From NCBI GenBank assembly GCA_028710415.1, contig JAQTUE010000007.1, positions 124,001 through 188,000 of the forward strand: DNA of 64,000 bases, given 5' to 3'. This stretch comes from Paludibacter sp. GTDB taxonomy: Bacteria; Bacteroidota; Bacteroidia; Bacteroidales; Paludibacteraceae. The notes under the pieces were generated by a model that did no database searches, had not been told where the DNA came from, and saw nothing but the letters and a program-made list of their open reading frames with translations. Shown here piece by piece: positions 18,093 to 27,786 of the stretch. Each line of letters begins with the position of its first letter. Within the stretch, counting starts at the first letter, position 1. Position numbers and translations under genes: made by a program.

Positions 18093-18542
18093 TAACACAT
18101 AGTATCAAATTGCAAAACTATGTGTTTAATATTATATTTTTGATAAGCACATGGGCATTGATAAATGTAATTGTTTAAAGAATTAACACATAGTTCACAT
18201 AGTCACATAGAAACACATAGTAAGACAAAAAGAAGACATAGAAAACATAGTTTAAATAGAGACCTTATCGATATAATGAAATTTGAATCTTAGTCTATGT
18301 GTTTCTATGTCTTCCATAAATAATAAAACAGATTTACCTTCCAAGCAATAAAACTATGTGGAACTATGTGAAAAAACTATGTGATACTATGTGATTAAAA
18401 ATAAGACTTTAATTTATTCAACGAACTTAAATGCCAAATCATACATTTTTCGAACAATAATGAAAGGTTCAAACTATAATTTTAATTAGTTATCTTATCT
18501 TTGTTGTCGATTTAAAAATAAACGGAATTAATAAAGAAAACT
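18093..18542. repeat. ACATAGT word array downstream of DUF5686 gene
   Basis: The array begins 2 nt after the stop codon. ACATAGT/CACATAG copies (18091-18250) are mirrored by CTATGTG copies (18292-18394), giving a long imperfect fold-back. The interior sequence AAGACATAGAAAACATAGTTTAAA is the reverse complement of sequence in the 130-bp units at 13973-14345. From about 18400 to 18542 the region holds the proC leader. Confidence 0.7.
18496..18503 (+). promoter_or_regulatory. Predicted -7 box for proC
   Basis: TATCTTTG matches TAnnTTTG 40 bp before the proC start. The -33 position lacks a clear TTTG. Confidence 0.4.
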
Positions 18543-19343
18543 ATGGAAACAACTGATTTACAAATTGCCATTATTGGCGCTGGAAATATGGGTGGAGCCA
18601 TTGCCCGTGGGTTGTGCAAAGGGAAACTTATCCAATCGAAAAACATACGGGTAAGTGATGTGACGCAATCGAACCTGGATGCCTTAAAAGCTTTTGCGCC
18701 CGAGATAACAGTCAGCAATTCGAACCGGGATGTTGTAAAAGATGCCCACATTATTATTTTGGCGGTAAAGCCATGGCTTGTAGAAAGTATTGCCGAAGAG
18801 TTGGAAAATAAATTTGATTATAAAAAACAAATTGTAGTATCAATAGCTGCAGGGGTAGAATTTGAGCAACTCACTAAATTTTTCAATACTGATGCCACTA
18901 TCCTGCGCGTGATACCGAATACCGCCATTGATGTGCAACAGAGCGTTTCCACCATTGCTTCCTTCAATGCAAGCAAAGAACAGGAACAATTAATTGTGGA
19001 TATATTTGCCGAATTGGGAAAAACCTTCCTGGTGAATGAAAGCCAGTTGAATGCATTTATGTCACTTTCATCGTGTGGTATAGCCTATGCATTCAGGTAT
19101 ATACGTGCTGCTACCGAAGGTGGTGTTGAAATGGGAATATACCCGAATACAGCCAAGGAAGTGGTGATACAGACCTTGCGAGGCGCCATTGAACTGCTGG
19201 AAGCTAACGGAACACATCCCGAAGTGGAAATTGATAAAGTAACTACTGCCGGAGGTACTACCATAAAAGGGCTGAACGAAATGGAAGCACAGGGATTTAC
19301 CAATGCAGTGATCAAAGGATTGAAAGCTTCGCATATTAAATAG
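18543..19343 (+). CDS. proC: Pyrroline-5-carboxylate reductase
   Basis: A 266-aa cytoplasmic enzyme for the last step of proline synthesis, reducing 1-pyrroline-5-carboxylate with NAD(P)H. The Rossmann start IIGAGNMGGAIARGL (about 10-24) is the dinucleotide site. VKPWLVESIAEEL matches the conserved VKP segment. The C-terminal P5CR signature TTAGGTTIKGLNEME (about 237-251) is intact. The length is normal for the family. The gene stands alone, without other proline genes beside it. Confidence 0.95.
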   Translation: METTDLQIAIIGAGNMGGAIARGLCKGKLIQSKNIRVSDVTQSNLDALKAFAPEITVSNSNRDVVKDAHIIILAVKPWLVESIAEELENKFDYKKQIVVSIAAGVEFEQLTKFFNTDATILRVIPNTAIDVQQSVSTIASFNASKEQEQLIVDIFAELGKTFLVNESQLNAFMSLSSCGIAYAFRYIRAATEGGVEMGIYPNTAKEVVIQTLRGAIELLEANGTHPEVEIDKVTTAGGTTIKGLNEMEAQGFTNAVIKGLKASHIK

Positions 19344-19410
19344 TTGCTTGCTTCGTGATAATAGGTAATAGGAACAATTAAATTTCCTGTTATATTCTTC
19401 TTGAAATGAG

Positions 19411-19446
19411 ACCTCTCCCCCTGCCCTCTCCAAAGGAGAGGGGGAT
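19411..19446. repeat. C/G-rich hairpin repeat after proC
   Basis: CCCTCTCC (19424-19431) and GGAGAGGGG (19435-19443) pair around AAA, with more pyrimidine-rich sequence outside. This is a style of intergenic repeat seen in Bacteroidota. It may act as a terminator for proC but lacks a clean T-run. Confidence 0.45.
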
Positions 19447-19604
19447 AGAGCTAAGGGTTGAATAAGTTTTATTTATAATAATAAGACACTATTTGTTTCC
19501 CATTACTTCTATGGTTTTCAATTTTAAAAAATAATTAAACGATACTAAGTATTTCTCTTTAAAGATATTCGTAGTCAAAATAAAGATTCAATAACAGAAG
19601 TATT

Positions 19605-20153
19605 ATGAACACACAAATCAAACAAATTGCCGAACGACTGCATGGGCTTCGTGACGCACTGGATTTATCTACTGAAACGGTAGCTGAGAAATGCGGTGTC
19701 AGTAAGGAGGATTATGAAAAATACGAATCAGGGAATCATGATATTCCTATGAGCTTTATTTGCGACCTGGCACAGACCTTTGGTGTGGAAACAACGGCTT
19801 TAATATCTGGCAATGACCCGCATTCTCTGGCTTATTTTGTCACCCGCAAAGGAACAGGATCGAGCGTGGAACGTACAAAAGTTTATAAATACCATTCACT
19901 GGCCCATGGTTTCCGGTATGCTAAAGCGGAACCATTTGAAATAACAGTTGAACCGAATGACAAGCCATTGCACTTAAACTCCCACTTGGGACAGGAATTC
20001 AATTATATCCTGGAAGGGACCATGAACCTGCAAATCGCAGGGAATGATGTTGTGCTGAACCCGGGAGACAGTATTTATTTTGATTCTTCCAAACCCCATG
20101 GAATGAAAGCAATGAATGGAGAGAAAGTGACATTTTTGGCTGTAATTATTTAG
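19605..20153 (+). CDS. XRE-type HTH regulator with cupin domain
   Basis: A 182-aa predicted transcription regulator. The N-terminal helix-turn-helix spans about 8-62 (LSTETVAEKCGVSKEDYEKYESG). The C-terminal cupin_2 barrel (about 110-180) contains HLGQEFNYILEG and the PGDSIYFDSSKPHG motif with possible metal or effector residues. XRE-cupin proteins usually sense a small metabolite and control a neighbouring gene. It lies 18 bp upstream of an acyl-CoA synthetase and probably shares its transcript, so control of that gene in response to a carboxylate is the likely role (inference). Confidence 0.88.
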   Translation: MNTQIKQIAERLHGLRDALDLSTETVAEKCGVSKEDYEKYESGNHDIPMSFICDLAQTFGVETTALISGNDPHSLAYFVTRKGTGSSVERTKVYKYHSLAHGFRYAKAEPFEITVEPNDKPLHLNSHLGQEFNYILEGTMNLQIAGNDVVLNPGDSIYFDSSKPHGMKAMNGEKVTFLAVII

Positions 20154-20171
20154 AATTTAAAGCATTTTAAT

Positions 20172-21833
20172 ATGATTGAGAAATATCTGAAACAAACCGA
20201 ATTCAAAGACTTTGAGGACTTCAAAGCAAATTACAAACTAATAGTTCCTGAAAATTTTAATTTTGGTTACGACATTGTAGATGCCTGGGCAGCCAAAGAA
20301 CCGGATAAAAAAGCACTCCTTTGGACCAATGACCAGGGTGAATGCAAGGAGTTCACATTCGGTGAAATGAAGAAATACACCGATCAGACAGCTTCGTATT
20401 TTCAAAGCCTCGGTATCAAAAAAGGCGATATTGTGATGGCCATCCTGAAACGCAGGTATGAATTCTGGTTTACCATCGTGGCATTGCATAAAATAGGCGC
20501 AGTAATTATCCCTGCAACCCACCTGTTGACAAAAAAGGATTTGATTTACCGCAACAATGCAGCAGATATAAAAGCAATCATTGCAGTAGGTGAAGAACCA
20601 ATAATCACCCATATTAACGATGCCATGCCTGAGTCACCAAGCGTGGAATTATTGATTTCAGTCGGGCATATTATTCCTGAAGGCTGGCAGGATTTCCATA
20701 AGGGAATTGAAAATGCAGCACCATTTACTCCAATAGCCAATGTAAACAAGAATGATGACCCGTTGATTATCAGCTTTACTTCGGGCACAACAGGCAATCC
20801 AAAAATGGTGTTGCTGGATTGCGTCTATCCGCTGGCACATATAATTACAGCAAAATACTGGCATAACCTGCACGAAGAGAGCCTACACCTGACCATTGCA
20901 GATACGGGATGGTTGAAAGCCGTGTGGGGAAAACTATATGGTCAATGGATTGTCGGAGCCTGCGTATTTGTGTACGATCATGAAAAGTTTACTCCGGCAG
21001 CCATGCTTGAAATGATTCAGAAACATCGCATCACCTCATTGTGTGCCCCTCCTACAATTTTTCGTTTTCTGATACGTGAAGACCTGACCCATTATGATTT
21101 ATCATCCCTGGAATACTGTACCATTGCAGGTGAAGCATTGAATCCTGCTGTTTATGAGCAGTTCTTAAAACTTACCGGAATCAAATTACGCGAAGGGTAC
21201 GGCCAAAGCGAAACGACCCTTTCACTCTTTACATGTCCCTGGGTAGAACCAAAACCAGGATCGATGGGACTGATCAACCCGCATTATGATGTTGACTTAT
21301 TAACTCCTGAAGGACGTACGGCAGAAGTGGGTGAACAGGGACAGATAGTGATCCGGACCGATAAAAGTTACCCTGTGGGTTTATTCAAAGGGTACTACCG
21401 CAACGAAACACTTACAACCGAATGCTGGCATGATGATATCTATTATACCGGGGATGTGGCATGGCGTGATGAAGATGGTTACTTCTGGTTTGTTGGGCGT
21501 GCCGATGATGTGATAAAAAGTTCAGGGTACCGTATCGGGCCTTTCGAAGTGGAAAGTGCCTTGATGACGCATCCTGCCGTAGTGGAATGTGCCATTACAG
21601 GAGTTCCGGATGAAATCCGGGGACAAATTGTTAAAGCTACGATCATCCTGGCAAAGGATTACAAAGACAAAGCGGGCGATAAACTGATTAAAGAAATTCA
21701 GGAACACGTGAAAAGTGTGACTGCACCATATAAATATCCAAGGATCATAGAGTTTGTGAATGAATTGCCTAAAACAATCAGTGGCAAGATTCGCAGGACT
21801 GAGATCAGGGAGAAAGACAATAACAATTTATAA
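20172..21833 (+). CDS. AMP-forming acyl-CoA synthetase (ANL superfamily)
   Basis: A 553-aa adenylate-forming enzyme that activates a carboxylic acid to the acyl-AMP and then the CoA thioester. The ATP-binding loop ISFTSGTTGNPKM is at about 200-212. GYGQSETT (about 342-349), YYTGDVAWRDEDGYFWFVGRADD and the hinge region before SSGYRIGPFEVE follow. The catalytic lysine is K539 in SGKIRR. The protein is closer to medium-chain/ACSM or acetate-like synthetases than to long-chain FadD. The substrate cannot be fixed from sequence. It is co-transcribed with the XRE-cupin gene (18 bp). Confidence 0.9.
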   Translation: MIEKYLKQTEFKDFEDFKANYKLIVPENFNFGYDIVDAWAAKEPDKKALLWTNDQGECKEFTFGEMKKYTDQTASYFQSLGIKKGDIVMAILKRRYEFWFTIVALHKIGAVIIPATHLLTKKDLIYRNNAADIKAIIAVGEEPIITHINDAMPESPSVELLISVGHIIPEGWQDFHKGIENAAPFTPIANVNKNDDPLIISFTSGTTGNPKMVLLDCVYPLAHIITAKYWHNLHEESLHLTIADTGWLKAVWGKLYGQWIVGACVFVYDHEKFTPAAMLEMIQKHRITSLCAPPTIFRFLIREDLTHYDLSSLEYCTIAGEALNPAVYEQFLKLTGIKLREGYGQSETTLSLFTCPWVEPKPGSMGLINPHYDVDLLTPEGRTAEVGEQGQIVIRTDKSYPVGLFKGYYRNETLTTECWHDDIYYTGDVAWRDEDGYFWFVGRADDVIKSSGYRIGPFEVESALMTHPAVVECAITGVPDEIRGQIVKATIILAKDYKDKAGDKLIKEIQEHVKSVTAPYKYPRIIEFVNELPKTISGKIRRTEIREKDNNNL

Positions 21834-21844
21834 TTTAAAATTAG

Positions 21845-22498
21845 ATGAATATTATCAATCTGTCGGAAAACAATTCCGTATTAAAACATTATTTGAAGGA
21901 AATCCGTTCTGTAAAAATCCAAAAAGACTCCATGCGTTTTCGCAGGAATATGGAACGGATCGGCGAAATAATGGCATATGAAATCAGTAAAAAATTGCGC
22001 TACAAAGCCGAGGATGTAAAAACACCCCTTGGCATGGCGAATACCGAAGTGATTGATGAAAAGATTGTGATAGCCACGATACTGCGTGCAGGCCTGCCAT
22101 TTCATACAGGTTTCCTGAATTATTTTGACGGAGCTGAAAACGCTTTTGTATCGGCATACCGAAAATACAAAGATGCCTTGAAATTTGATATCTATATTGA
22201 ATACATCGCTTCACCTAACCTGGATGGGAAAACATTGATCATAACCGATCCAATGCTCGCTACAGGGGGTTCTATGGAGCTTGCTTACGGCGCCCTGCTC
22301 ACCAAAGGCAAACCGGCGCATATTCACGTAGCGACTGTAATTTCAAGCCAGGTGGCCATTGATTACATTGCATCCCATTTCCCGGAAACAAAGACCACAG
22401 TATGGGCTGCAGCTATTGATCCCGAATTAAACGAGCATTCTTACATCATACCAGGACTGGGCGATGCAGGCGATTTGGCATTTGGAGAGAAATTATAG
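21845..22498 (+). CDS. upp: Uracil phosphoribosyltransferase
   Basis: A 217-aa cytosolic salvage enzyme making UMP from uracil and PRPP. The PRPP-binding motif ITDPMLATGGSM (about 133-144) and the C-terminal uracil-binding segment PGLGDAGDLAFG are both present, and the length is normal. It follows the acyl-CoA synthetase by 11 bp, which suggests co-transcription although the pathways are unrelated. A strong terminator lies directly downstream. Confidence 0.95.
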   Translation: MNIINLSENNSVLKHYLKEIRSVKIQKDSMRFRRNMERIGEIMAYEISKKLRYKAEDVKTPLGMANTEVIDEKIVIATILRAGLPFHTGFLNYFDGAENAFVSAYRKYKDALKFDIYIEYIASPNLDGKTLIITDPMLATGGSMELAYGALLTKGKPAHIHVATVISSQVAIDYIASHFPETKTTVWAAAIDPELNEHSYIIPGLGDAGDLAFGEKL

Positions 22499-22522
22499 AA
22501 AAACTTATTTTTATCATCTAAA

Positions 22523-22558
22523 AAAACCTTCAAACAAATAATGTTTGAAGGTTTTTTT
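22523..22558 (+). terminator. Intrinsic terminator after upp
   Basis: AAAACCTTCAAACA pairs perfectly with TGTTTGAAGGTTTT around an AATAA loop and ends in T7. The A-run on the other side lets it work in both directions, so it may also end the convergent GH5-like gene. Confidence 0.9.
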
Positions 22559-22593
22559 AATAGAATAACTTGTGTCTTATAAAATCCAGCAAA

Positions 22594-23733
22594 TTACTTT
22601 CCATTCATTTTCTTAATAAAATCTATTTCATTCTGGTCAAAGGGTGTTTTGTCCTGACGCAAGATGTCGTGGAACCAAATTAAAGGTTCCTTCTTATTAG
22701 GTTCAGGTGCATCCCATGCAAAAATAGTATTCGTTTTTCCTGACACAAAACCCCAGTTGATTGCACCAATGTTATTCTTTTTAAGTAATGGCATAATATT
22801 TTCAAATCGACTATCACGCTTCCGAGCCATGTATTCAGTGCAAATCATTGGACGCTCATGCACTTTCAAAATATCGATACATGTTTGCTGGTTTATTTCA
22901 TTTCCATAATTATGATAAGTAATAATATCCGAATTTGAAGCCTGACATGTTGATATTTCAGTACAACCGAAACACCACACACCCGATGAAACTGGTTGAG
23001 ACGGATTTATTTGCCTTGCCCATTTGAAGACATTTTTAAGCAACGGAATGGATGTATTTCCATGATCGCTATTTCCAGGTTCGTTATATAGATCCCATAA
23101 AAGGATTCTTTTGTCATTTTTAAAAGTAACTAATATGTCCTTTATATAATTTTCTAACAAAGGGAAAAGTGTCAACGTATCTCGTCTGAGTGAACTTGAC
23201 GGATCCTGAACCCAACCCGAATTATGAACACCTGGTTTTGGAACGGGTTGTTTCCCTAAAGCCGATTCTTCATTCCAACAGTCATCAAAGAAAACCAATA
23301 TTGTTCTTATCTGGTGTTTTGATGAAATTGACAGATATTTATTTATTCGTTTCTTGAATGATGCCGGATCATTTTTCCAGACTACACTACTCAAATAAAC
23401 TCGCATAGTATTAAAACCTAATTCATGGGCCCATCCCAATTGTTTATCAATAGTTTTAGGATCAAATGTTTCTGCCTGCCACATTTCTATCTGATTTACA
23501 GCTGTACTTGTTTGATAATTACAACCGCTTAACCATGGTTGTTGATTATACCACATTTTGGCTTTTTGTTTACTCCAAATCTCTCCATTTGTATTTGTTA
23601 GGTTTGATGGAACATTATCCTGAGCTTTTGAATAGCCTGTCGGAAGTAAAAATAACAAACAAAAAAGTGCTAAAACAGTTCCCTTATTTGATATTACGAA
23701 ATTTAATTTAGATAGTTTTTTATTTATAATCAT
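22594..23733 (-). CDS. GH5-like (clan GH-A) glycoside hydrolase
   Basis: A 379-aa exported protein. An N-terminal hydrophobic segment (about 18-37) is a signal peptide, with SKAQ as a plausible cleavage zone. The TIM barrel carries the clan GH-A pair: E218 in LYNEPGNS after strand 4 (acid/base) and E300 in ICTEYMAR after strand 7 (nucleophile). GFNTMRVYLSS and TILVFFDDCWN match the early strands. The closest annotations in this phylum are cellulase-family or 1,4-beta-xylanase-like proteins. The substrate is not predictable here. It is monocistronic and ends at the terminator shared with upp. Confidence 0.8.
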   Translation of the reverse strand: MIINKKLSKLNFVISNKGTVLALFCLLFLLPTGYSKAQDNVPSNLTNTNGEIWSKQKAKMWYNQQPWLSGCNYQTSTAVNQIEMWQAETFDPKTIDKQLGWAHELGFNTMRVYLSSVVWKNDPASFKKRINKYLSISSKHQIRTILVFFDDCWNEESALGKQPVPKPGVHNSGWVQDPSSSLRRDTLTLFPLLENYIKDILVTFKNDKRILLWDLYNEPGNSDHGNTSIPLLKNVFKWARQINPSQPVSSGVWCFGCTEISTCQASNSDIITYHNYGNEINQQTCIDILKVHERPMICTEYMARKRDSRFENIMPLLKKNNIGAINWGFVSGKTNTIFAWDAPEPNKKEPLIWFHDILRQDKTPFDQNEIDFIKKMNGK

Positions 23734-23780
23734 GTTTTTCAGGTTGTTAGACTTTAAAAAATAGTCATTTGCATTTGCAA

Positions 23781-23788
23781 CAAATATA
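23781..23788 (-). promoter_or_regulatory. Predicted -7 box for the GH5-like gene
   Basis: Minus-strand TATATTTG fits TAnnTTTG about 50 bp upstream of the start. It is followed by TTGCA, like the boxes of the GH2 locus (TATTTTTGTTG). Confidence 0.45.
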
Positions 23789-23993
23789 TCAAAAAAAACA
23801 TTGCATTTTTATCTCTGATGTATTATTAATATTTTGTTTGAGATATAAATTGAGTATATTCTATAAATAAATGATTTGTTCTACACAATTGATAATTTGA
23901 GAAATGTTTTTAGTTAATTACCCGTTAACAAAGTATATTTCAGAATATCAATATATATATTTGCATATTGATAGTTAAACCAACACTTTTTTA

Positions 23994-24001
23994 TAGTTTT
24001 G
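23994..24001 (+). promoter_or_regulatory. Predicted -7 box for the GtrA operon
   Basis: TAGTTTTG fits TAnnTTTG about 70 bp before the GtrA start. A TTG lies 23 bp upstream, slightly farther than the usual 19-21. Confidence 0.4.
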
Positions 24002-24071
24002 CATAACCAAATTTTAAACGTAGAAATTCTTACAATATTAAATTTATTATTGTCAGGAGAAAGAAATAAAT

Positions 24072-24527
24072 ATGAGTATATCAGGAAGAATTGAATATTT
24101 AAAATCATTGTTTAAAGGGAAAACAAATAATTCATTTTTGCAATTATTCAGGTATACTTTTGTAGGTGGTTTAGCATTCTTAGTCGATTTTGGACTATTG
24201 ATAATGTTGACTGAATATTTTCATATCTATTATTTATTATCAGCTGGAATTGCATTTGTTTTTGGATTAATAGTAAACTATTATTTAAGCATTAACTGGG
24301 TTTTTAATAGCAGGGTTGTGGAAAACAAGTTATTTGAGTTCCTCGTGTTCACTTTAATAGGAATTGTTGGGCTAGGGTTAAATGAACTTTTTTTATGGTT
24401 ACTTACAGATAAATTATTATTTTATTATATATTTTCAAAGGCAATAACGACTTTCATAGTGTATTTCTGGAATTTCTTTGCACGTAAATTATTACTTTTC
24501 AATCAACATAAAAACAACCATGAGTAA
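24072..24527 (+). CDS. GtrA family membrane protein
   Basis: A 151-aa protein with four predicted membrane helices and the GtrA-type N-terminus [22 protein letters not shown]. GtrA-like proteins are thought to help move undecaprenyl-phosphate-linked sugars across the inner membrane for surface polysaccharide modification. It is the first gene of an AT-rich block, and its stop overlaps the next start (ATGAGTAA), indicating translational coupling with the FAD oxidoreductase. Confidence 0.85.
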   Translation: MSISGRIEYLKSLFKGKTNNSFLQLFRYTFVGGLAFLVDFGLLIMLTEYFHIYYLLSAGIAFVFGLIVNYYLSINWVFNSRVVENKLFEFLVFTLIGIVGLGLNELFLWLLTDKLLFYYIFSKAITTFIVYFWNFFARKLLLFNQHKNNHE

Positions 24528-26106
24528 AACAACCATAATAATTGGCGCCGGACCTGCAGGATTAACTGCAGCATATGAACTGGTTACCAAAACAGATATA
24601 AAACCTATTCTCATTGAGCAGAGCAATGACATTGGTGGAATATCCAAGACTGTTGTTTACCATGGGAATAGAATAGACATTGGCGGACATAGATTCTTTT
24701 CAAAGTCACCTGTAGTCATGAAATGGTGGCAAGATATTTTACCTATTCAAGGCTCGGAATCCAAAGATGAGATATTGAAAGACATTTATTACCACAAAAA
24801 GCATAATCGGGTTAAACTGCCTGAAAATGGTCCTGATCCAGAAAAGACCGATCGGGTAATGCTAATAAGAACCCGATTATCACGTATTTTCTTCCTTAGA
24901 AAGTTCTTTGATTATCCAATTACTCTAAATTTAAAGACAGTTGCAAATCTTGGTTTTGTCAGGATATTGAAAATAGGTTGGACTTATTCCTGGATTCAGA
25001 TTTTCCCTGTTAAAAATATAGATTCACTTGAGGATTTTTTCATTAGCAGATTTGGCCAGGAACTATATAAAACTTTCTTCAAAGATTATACTGAAAAAGT
25101 TTGGGGAGTACCTTGTTCAGAAATTGCTGCTGACTGGGGAGCTCAACGAATTAAGGAATTGTCAGTTTCAAAAGCCTTACTTCATGCTTTAAAATCAATT
25201 TTTCGAAGAGAAACCTCGTTAGAACAAAAAAACACAGATACCAGCTTGATTGAACAATTTATGTATCCGAAACTGGGCCCCGGGCAAATGTGGGAAACAG
25301 TTGCACAGATTGTTTTGGAAAAAGGCGGTATTATTATAAAAGATTCTGAAGTTGTAGAAATAAGTATTGATGAAAATAAGGTTGATGGATTAAGCTACCT
25401 GACTCATTCGACTAATACCATTACAAAAATATTCGGAGATTATTTTCTATCTACGATGCCTGTGAAAGATCTTATAAGCTCGATGGGCAATAAGGTTCCC
25501 TTAGATGTGAAAGCAGTAAGTGATGGCTTACAATATCGTGACTTTATTACAGTAGGATTGCTATTGAACAAACTGAAAATAAAAAACGAAACAAAAATTG
25601 CGACTTTGAAGGACTTAGTTCCTGATAATTGGATCTACATACAAGAAAAAGAAGTAAAAGTAGGCAGGTTGCAAATTTTCAACAACTGGTCGCCCTATAT
25701 GGTGGCTGACATTGAAAAAGTATGGATTGGCCTTGAGTATTTCTGTAATGAAGGAGATGAATTATGGAGTATGTCTGACTCTGAATTTACTCAGTTTGCA
25801 ATAAATGAACTGCACCACATTGACATTATAGATAAAGCAGATGTGATTGACAACACCATTATCAGGATGCCGAAGACCTATCCTGCCTATTTTGGCACTT
25901 ACTCCCAATTTCCTGTCATCAGGGAGTTTACTGATAAGCTGGAAAATCTATTCTTAATAGGAAGGAATGGAATGCATAAATATAACAATCAGGATCATTC
26001 TATGCTTACTGCTATTACAGCCGTAGATAATATTATTCATGGAGAAAATTCAAAAGTGAATATTTGGGATATAAATACCGAAGAGGAATATCATGAAGAA
26101 AAATAG
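24520..26106 (+). CDS. FAD/NAD(P)-dependent oxidoreductase of the protoporphyrinogen oxidase/UDP-galactopyranose mutase type
   Basis: A 528-aa protein. The start at 24520 was chosen because the FAD-binding Rossmann motif [16 protein letters not shown] follows at once, whereas the 14 residues of the longer frame look non-coding. [10 protein letters not shown] (about 52-61), [12 protein letters not shown] and the C-terminal [20 protein letters not shown] follow. This family is found beside GtrA and glycosyltransferases and resembles UDP-galactopyranose mutase and amine-oxidase proteins. Its substrate is probably a nucleotide-sugar or lipid-linked sugar, but that is unproven. It overlaps the next gene by 14 bp. 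Confidence 0.85.
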   Translation: MSKTTIIIGAGPAGLTAAYELVTKTDIKPILIEQSNDIGGISKTVVYHGNRIDIGGHRFFSKSPVVMKWWQDILPIQGSESKDEILKDIYYHKKHNRVKLPENGPDPEKTDRVMLIRTRLSRIFFLRKFFDYPITLNLKTVANLGFVRILKIGWTYSWIQIFPVKNIDSLEDFFISRFGQELYKTFFKDYTEKVWGVPCSEIAADWGAQRIKELSVSKALLHALKSIFRRETSLEQKNTDTSLIEQFMYPKLGPGQMWETVAQIVLEKGGIIIKDSEVVEISIDENKVDGLSYLTHSTNTITKIFGDYFLSTMPVKDLISSMGNKVPLDVKAVSDGLQYRDFITVGLLLNKLKIKNETKIATLKDLVPDNWIYIQEKEVKVGRLQIFNNWSPYMVADIEKVWIGLEYFCNEGDELWSMSDSEFTQFAINELHHIDIIDKADVIDNTIIRMPKTYPAYFGTYSQFPVIREFTDKLENLFLIGRNGMHKYNNQDHSMLTAITAVDNIIHGENSKVNIWDINTEEEYHEEK

Positions 26107-27457
26107 TAACTTTGTTTTTTCAAAGTATAATAAATTTTCATATTATATTAATTCAAACGCGTTAGAAAGAAAACTAATTCCAATATATAGTTTTTCAGCC
26201 CTTATCTTTTTATTAATATTTGTATTCGGTCCCAGCCCAACAGCAGGTGATACAGATACAAATTTTTCTGCAGGACTAAATCTCGCTAATGGAATGCTAG
26301 ATGCCTTACGTACTCCATTATATCCTTCAATCCTCAACTTCTTTAAATTAATATTAAGCAATAATGTTGCTATTAAATTGGGAGTTATTATTTTTCAGTA
26401 TATAATATTTTTCATATCAATATTCTGCTTTTATTATGTTAGTGAGTTTTTCATTAAACATAAGAAAATTGTATTCTTTGTTGTTATGTGCTATGCCTGT
26501 CATCCGGCAATTCTTGTATGGCAGAAGATAATTATGACCGAATCCTTAGCATTGTCGGGAGTTGTTTTCTTTTTATACTTTATTGTCAGATTCTTAGTTA
26601 CAAAAAAAACAATTTACTCTTTAATGATAAACCTGTTTGTCTTTCTTTTAATCATGCTAAGACCTGGATTTGTATTCTTGATTCCTATTGTTTTATTCTT
26701 TTGGTTGTATTTCATACTTAAATATAAAAAAAATAGCCTGTTGGGACTATCAGGAATTATAGTTGTCATAATTTTAGTTATTGGTTACTCTGGTATTTTT
26801 CAAAAACAATATGGTGTTTATTCATTGAGTACAGTAAGTGACATCAACCAGTACATAATGTTACGGGATGCCGGATTGTTAGAAACTAACAATATAGAGA
26901 ATCCAGAATTTAAAAAAGAATTATCCATTACCATTCAGAAAAAGAAATCAGATTCTGACTATTTTGATGAATATATTTATTTTTATTCAAAATATGGATT
27001 TGCAGCTAGTAATAAATTTATTCACGAATCAATTAAAGGAAATTTATCGGAATATGTAACTTACAATTTAAATCGTTTTATTAAAGAAACAATCAACTCA
27101 AGAATAGGTTTTTGGGAAGGGTTTAACTATAACAAATACAATCATTTTATAAAAGTGCTATGTTGTCCATTTATTTTGCTTTACATTTTTTTAATTTTGT
27201 ACATTTACAGCCTCTTTAAGAATAATTTTACTTTTAAGTCTTCTCTTTTTATTTATTCGATCGCCATTTCAAGCATCTTTGTACTAATCGTTGGTGCACC
27301 AAATGCCTGGGGAAGGCTTATCGTTCCAACTATTCCGATATTATTGATTATGTTTGGGCAATGTTTGGAATATTTAAGATTGAGGCCGAAGAAAGTAGAT
27401 CTGGTTAAAGCCAATAATGAACTTTCCGGTAGCACAAATACAACTATAAAGTTTTGA
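26093..27457 (+). CDS. Polytopic membrane protein, GT-C glycosyltransferase-like
   Basis: A 454-aa inner-membrane protein with about ten hydrophobic segments. The first loop [16 protein letters not shown] followed by RTPLYPSI resembles the periplasmic loop and R-T-P-x-Y-P motif of GT39/ArnT-like enzymes, which move sugars from polyprenyl phosphate onto acceptors. The acidic GDTD is the candidate catalytic site. Strong codon bias to A/T matches its neighbours. A truncated paralogue of its 3' end survives at 27697-27783. Family assignment is tentative. Confidence 0.6.
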   Translation: MKKNSNFVFSKYNKFSYYINSNALERKLIPIYSFSALIFLLIFVFGPSPTAGDTDTNFSAGLNLANGMLDALRTPLYPSILNFFKLILSNNVAIKLGVIIFQYIIFFISIFCFYYVSEFFIKHKKIVFFVVMCYACHPAILVWQKIIMTESLALSGVVFFLYFIVRFLVTKKTIYSLMINLFVFLLIMLRPGFVFLIPIVLFFWLYFILKYKKNSLLGLSGIIVVIILVIGYSGIFQKQYGVYSLSTVSDINQYIMLRDAGLLETNNIENPEFKKELSITIQKKKSDSDYFDEYIYFYSKYGFAASNKFIHESIKGNLSEYVTYNLNRFIKETINSRIGFWEGFNYNKYNHFIKVLCCPFILLYIFLILYIYSLFKNNFTFKSSLFIYSIAISSIFVLIVGAPNAWGRLIVPTIPILLIMFGQCLEYLRLRPKKVDLVKANNELSGSTNTTIKF

Positions 27458-27548
27458 TTGACGTACCAGGCACTCGATCAATCATTTCAGTTCACCGTGT
27501 CGCGCAGTGTACCCAGCGTGCAACACTGTGTTTTTCTTGTATAACTAA
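27458..27548. other. Possible IS-end sequence between GT-C-like genes
   Basis: About 90 bp of locally GC-richer sequence (for example GTGTCGCGCAGTGTACCCAGC) between the first GT-C-like gene and the transposase remnant. It is probably the leftover terminal part of the same insertion sequence. No matching opposite end is visible. Confidence 0.35.
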
Positions 27549-27696
27549 ATGCAAGGATATGTGAATAGAGCCTCTGAAAAGCGTGCACAAGTTCCCGATT
27601 ATGTTATTCAAAACCAATTAGTTTTGGCTGGTTTTGAGTCTACATTTAATCAAAATTTGAATTCTACAAACCGATAGGTTATTTTAGCTCATCTTT
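27549..27696 (+). pseudogene. N-terminal remnant of a DDE transposase (IS5/IS1182-like)
   Basis: From the ATG at 27549 the frame reads MQGYVNRASEKRAQVP… and …LAGFESTFNQNLNSTNR, then hits TAG, then VILAHLF. This fits the conserved transposase N-terminus F-x3-L-x4-NRWVxLAxLIPWxE, with the tryptophan codon TGG mutated to TAG. The homology stops at the junction near 27697, so the catalytic domain is gone. Assignment to the exact IS family is uncertain. Confidence 0.6.
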
Positions 27697-27783
27697 TTCA
27701 TGGGGAAGGCTCATCGTTCCCAGCATCCCAAATCTTTTGATTTTAATTGGTCAAACATTTTCTATTTTAATTCAAAAAAATAA
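27697..27783 (+). pseudogene. 3' remnant of a second GT-C-like gene
   Basis: The frame SWGRLIVPSIPNLLILIGQ…KK* aligns with the C-terminus [19 protein letters not shown] of the gene ending at 27457, and at DNA level GGGGAAGGCTyATCGTTCC is shared. It ends 3 bp before the next start codon, as expected for the tail of a translationally coupled paralogue whose 5' part was lost when the transposon arrived. Confidence 0.75.
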
Positions 27784-27786
27784 TCA

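Larger units (their letters stand above)
23734..24071. other. AT-rich divergent promoter region
   Basis: 338 bp between divergent starts, very AT-rich, with a predicted -7 box for each side (23781-23788 minus, 23994-24001 plus). No small gene is credible. Confidence 0.6.
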
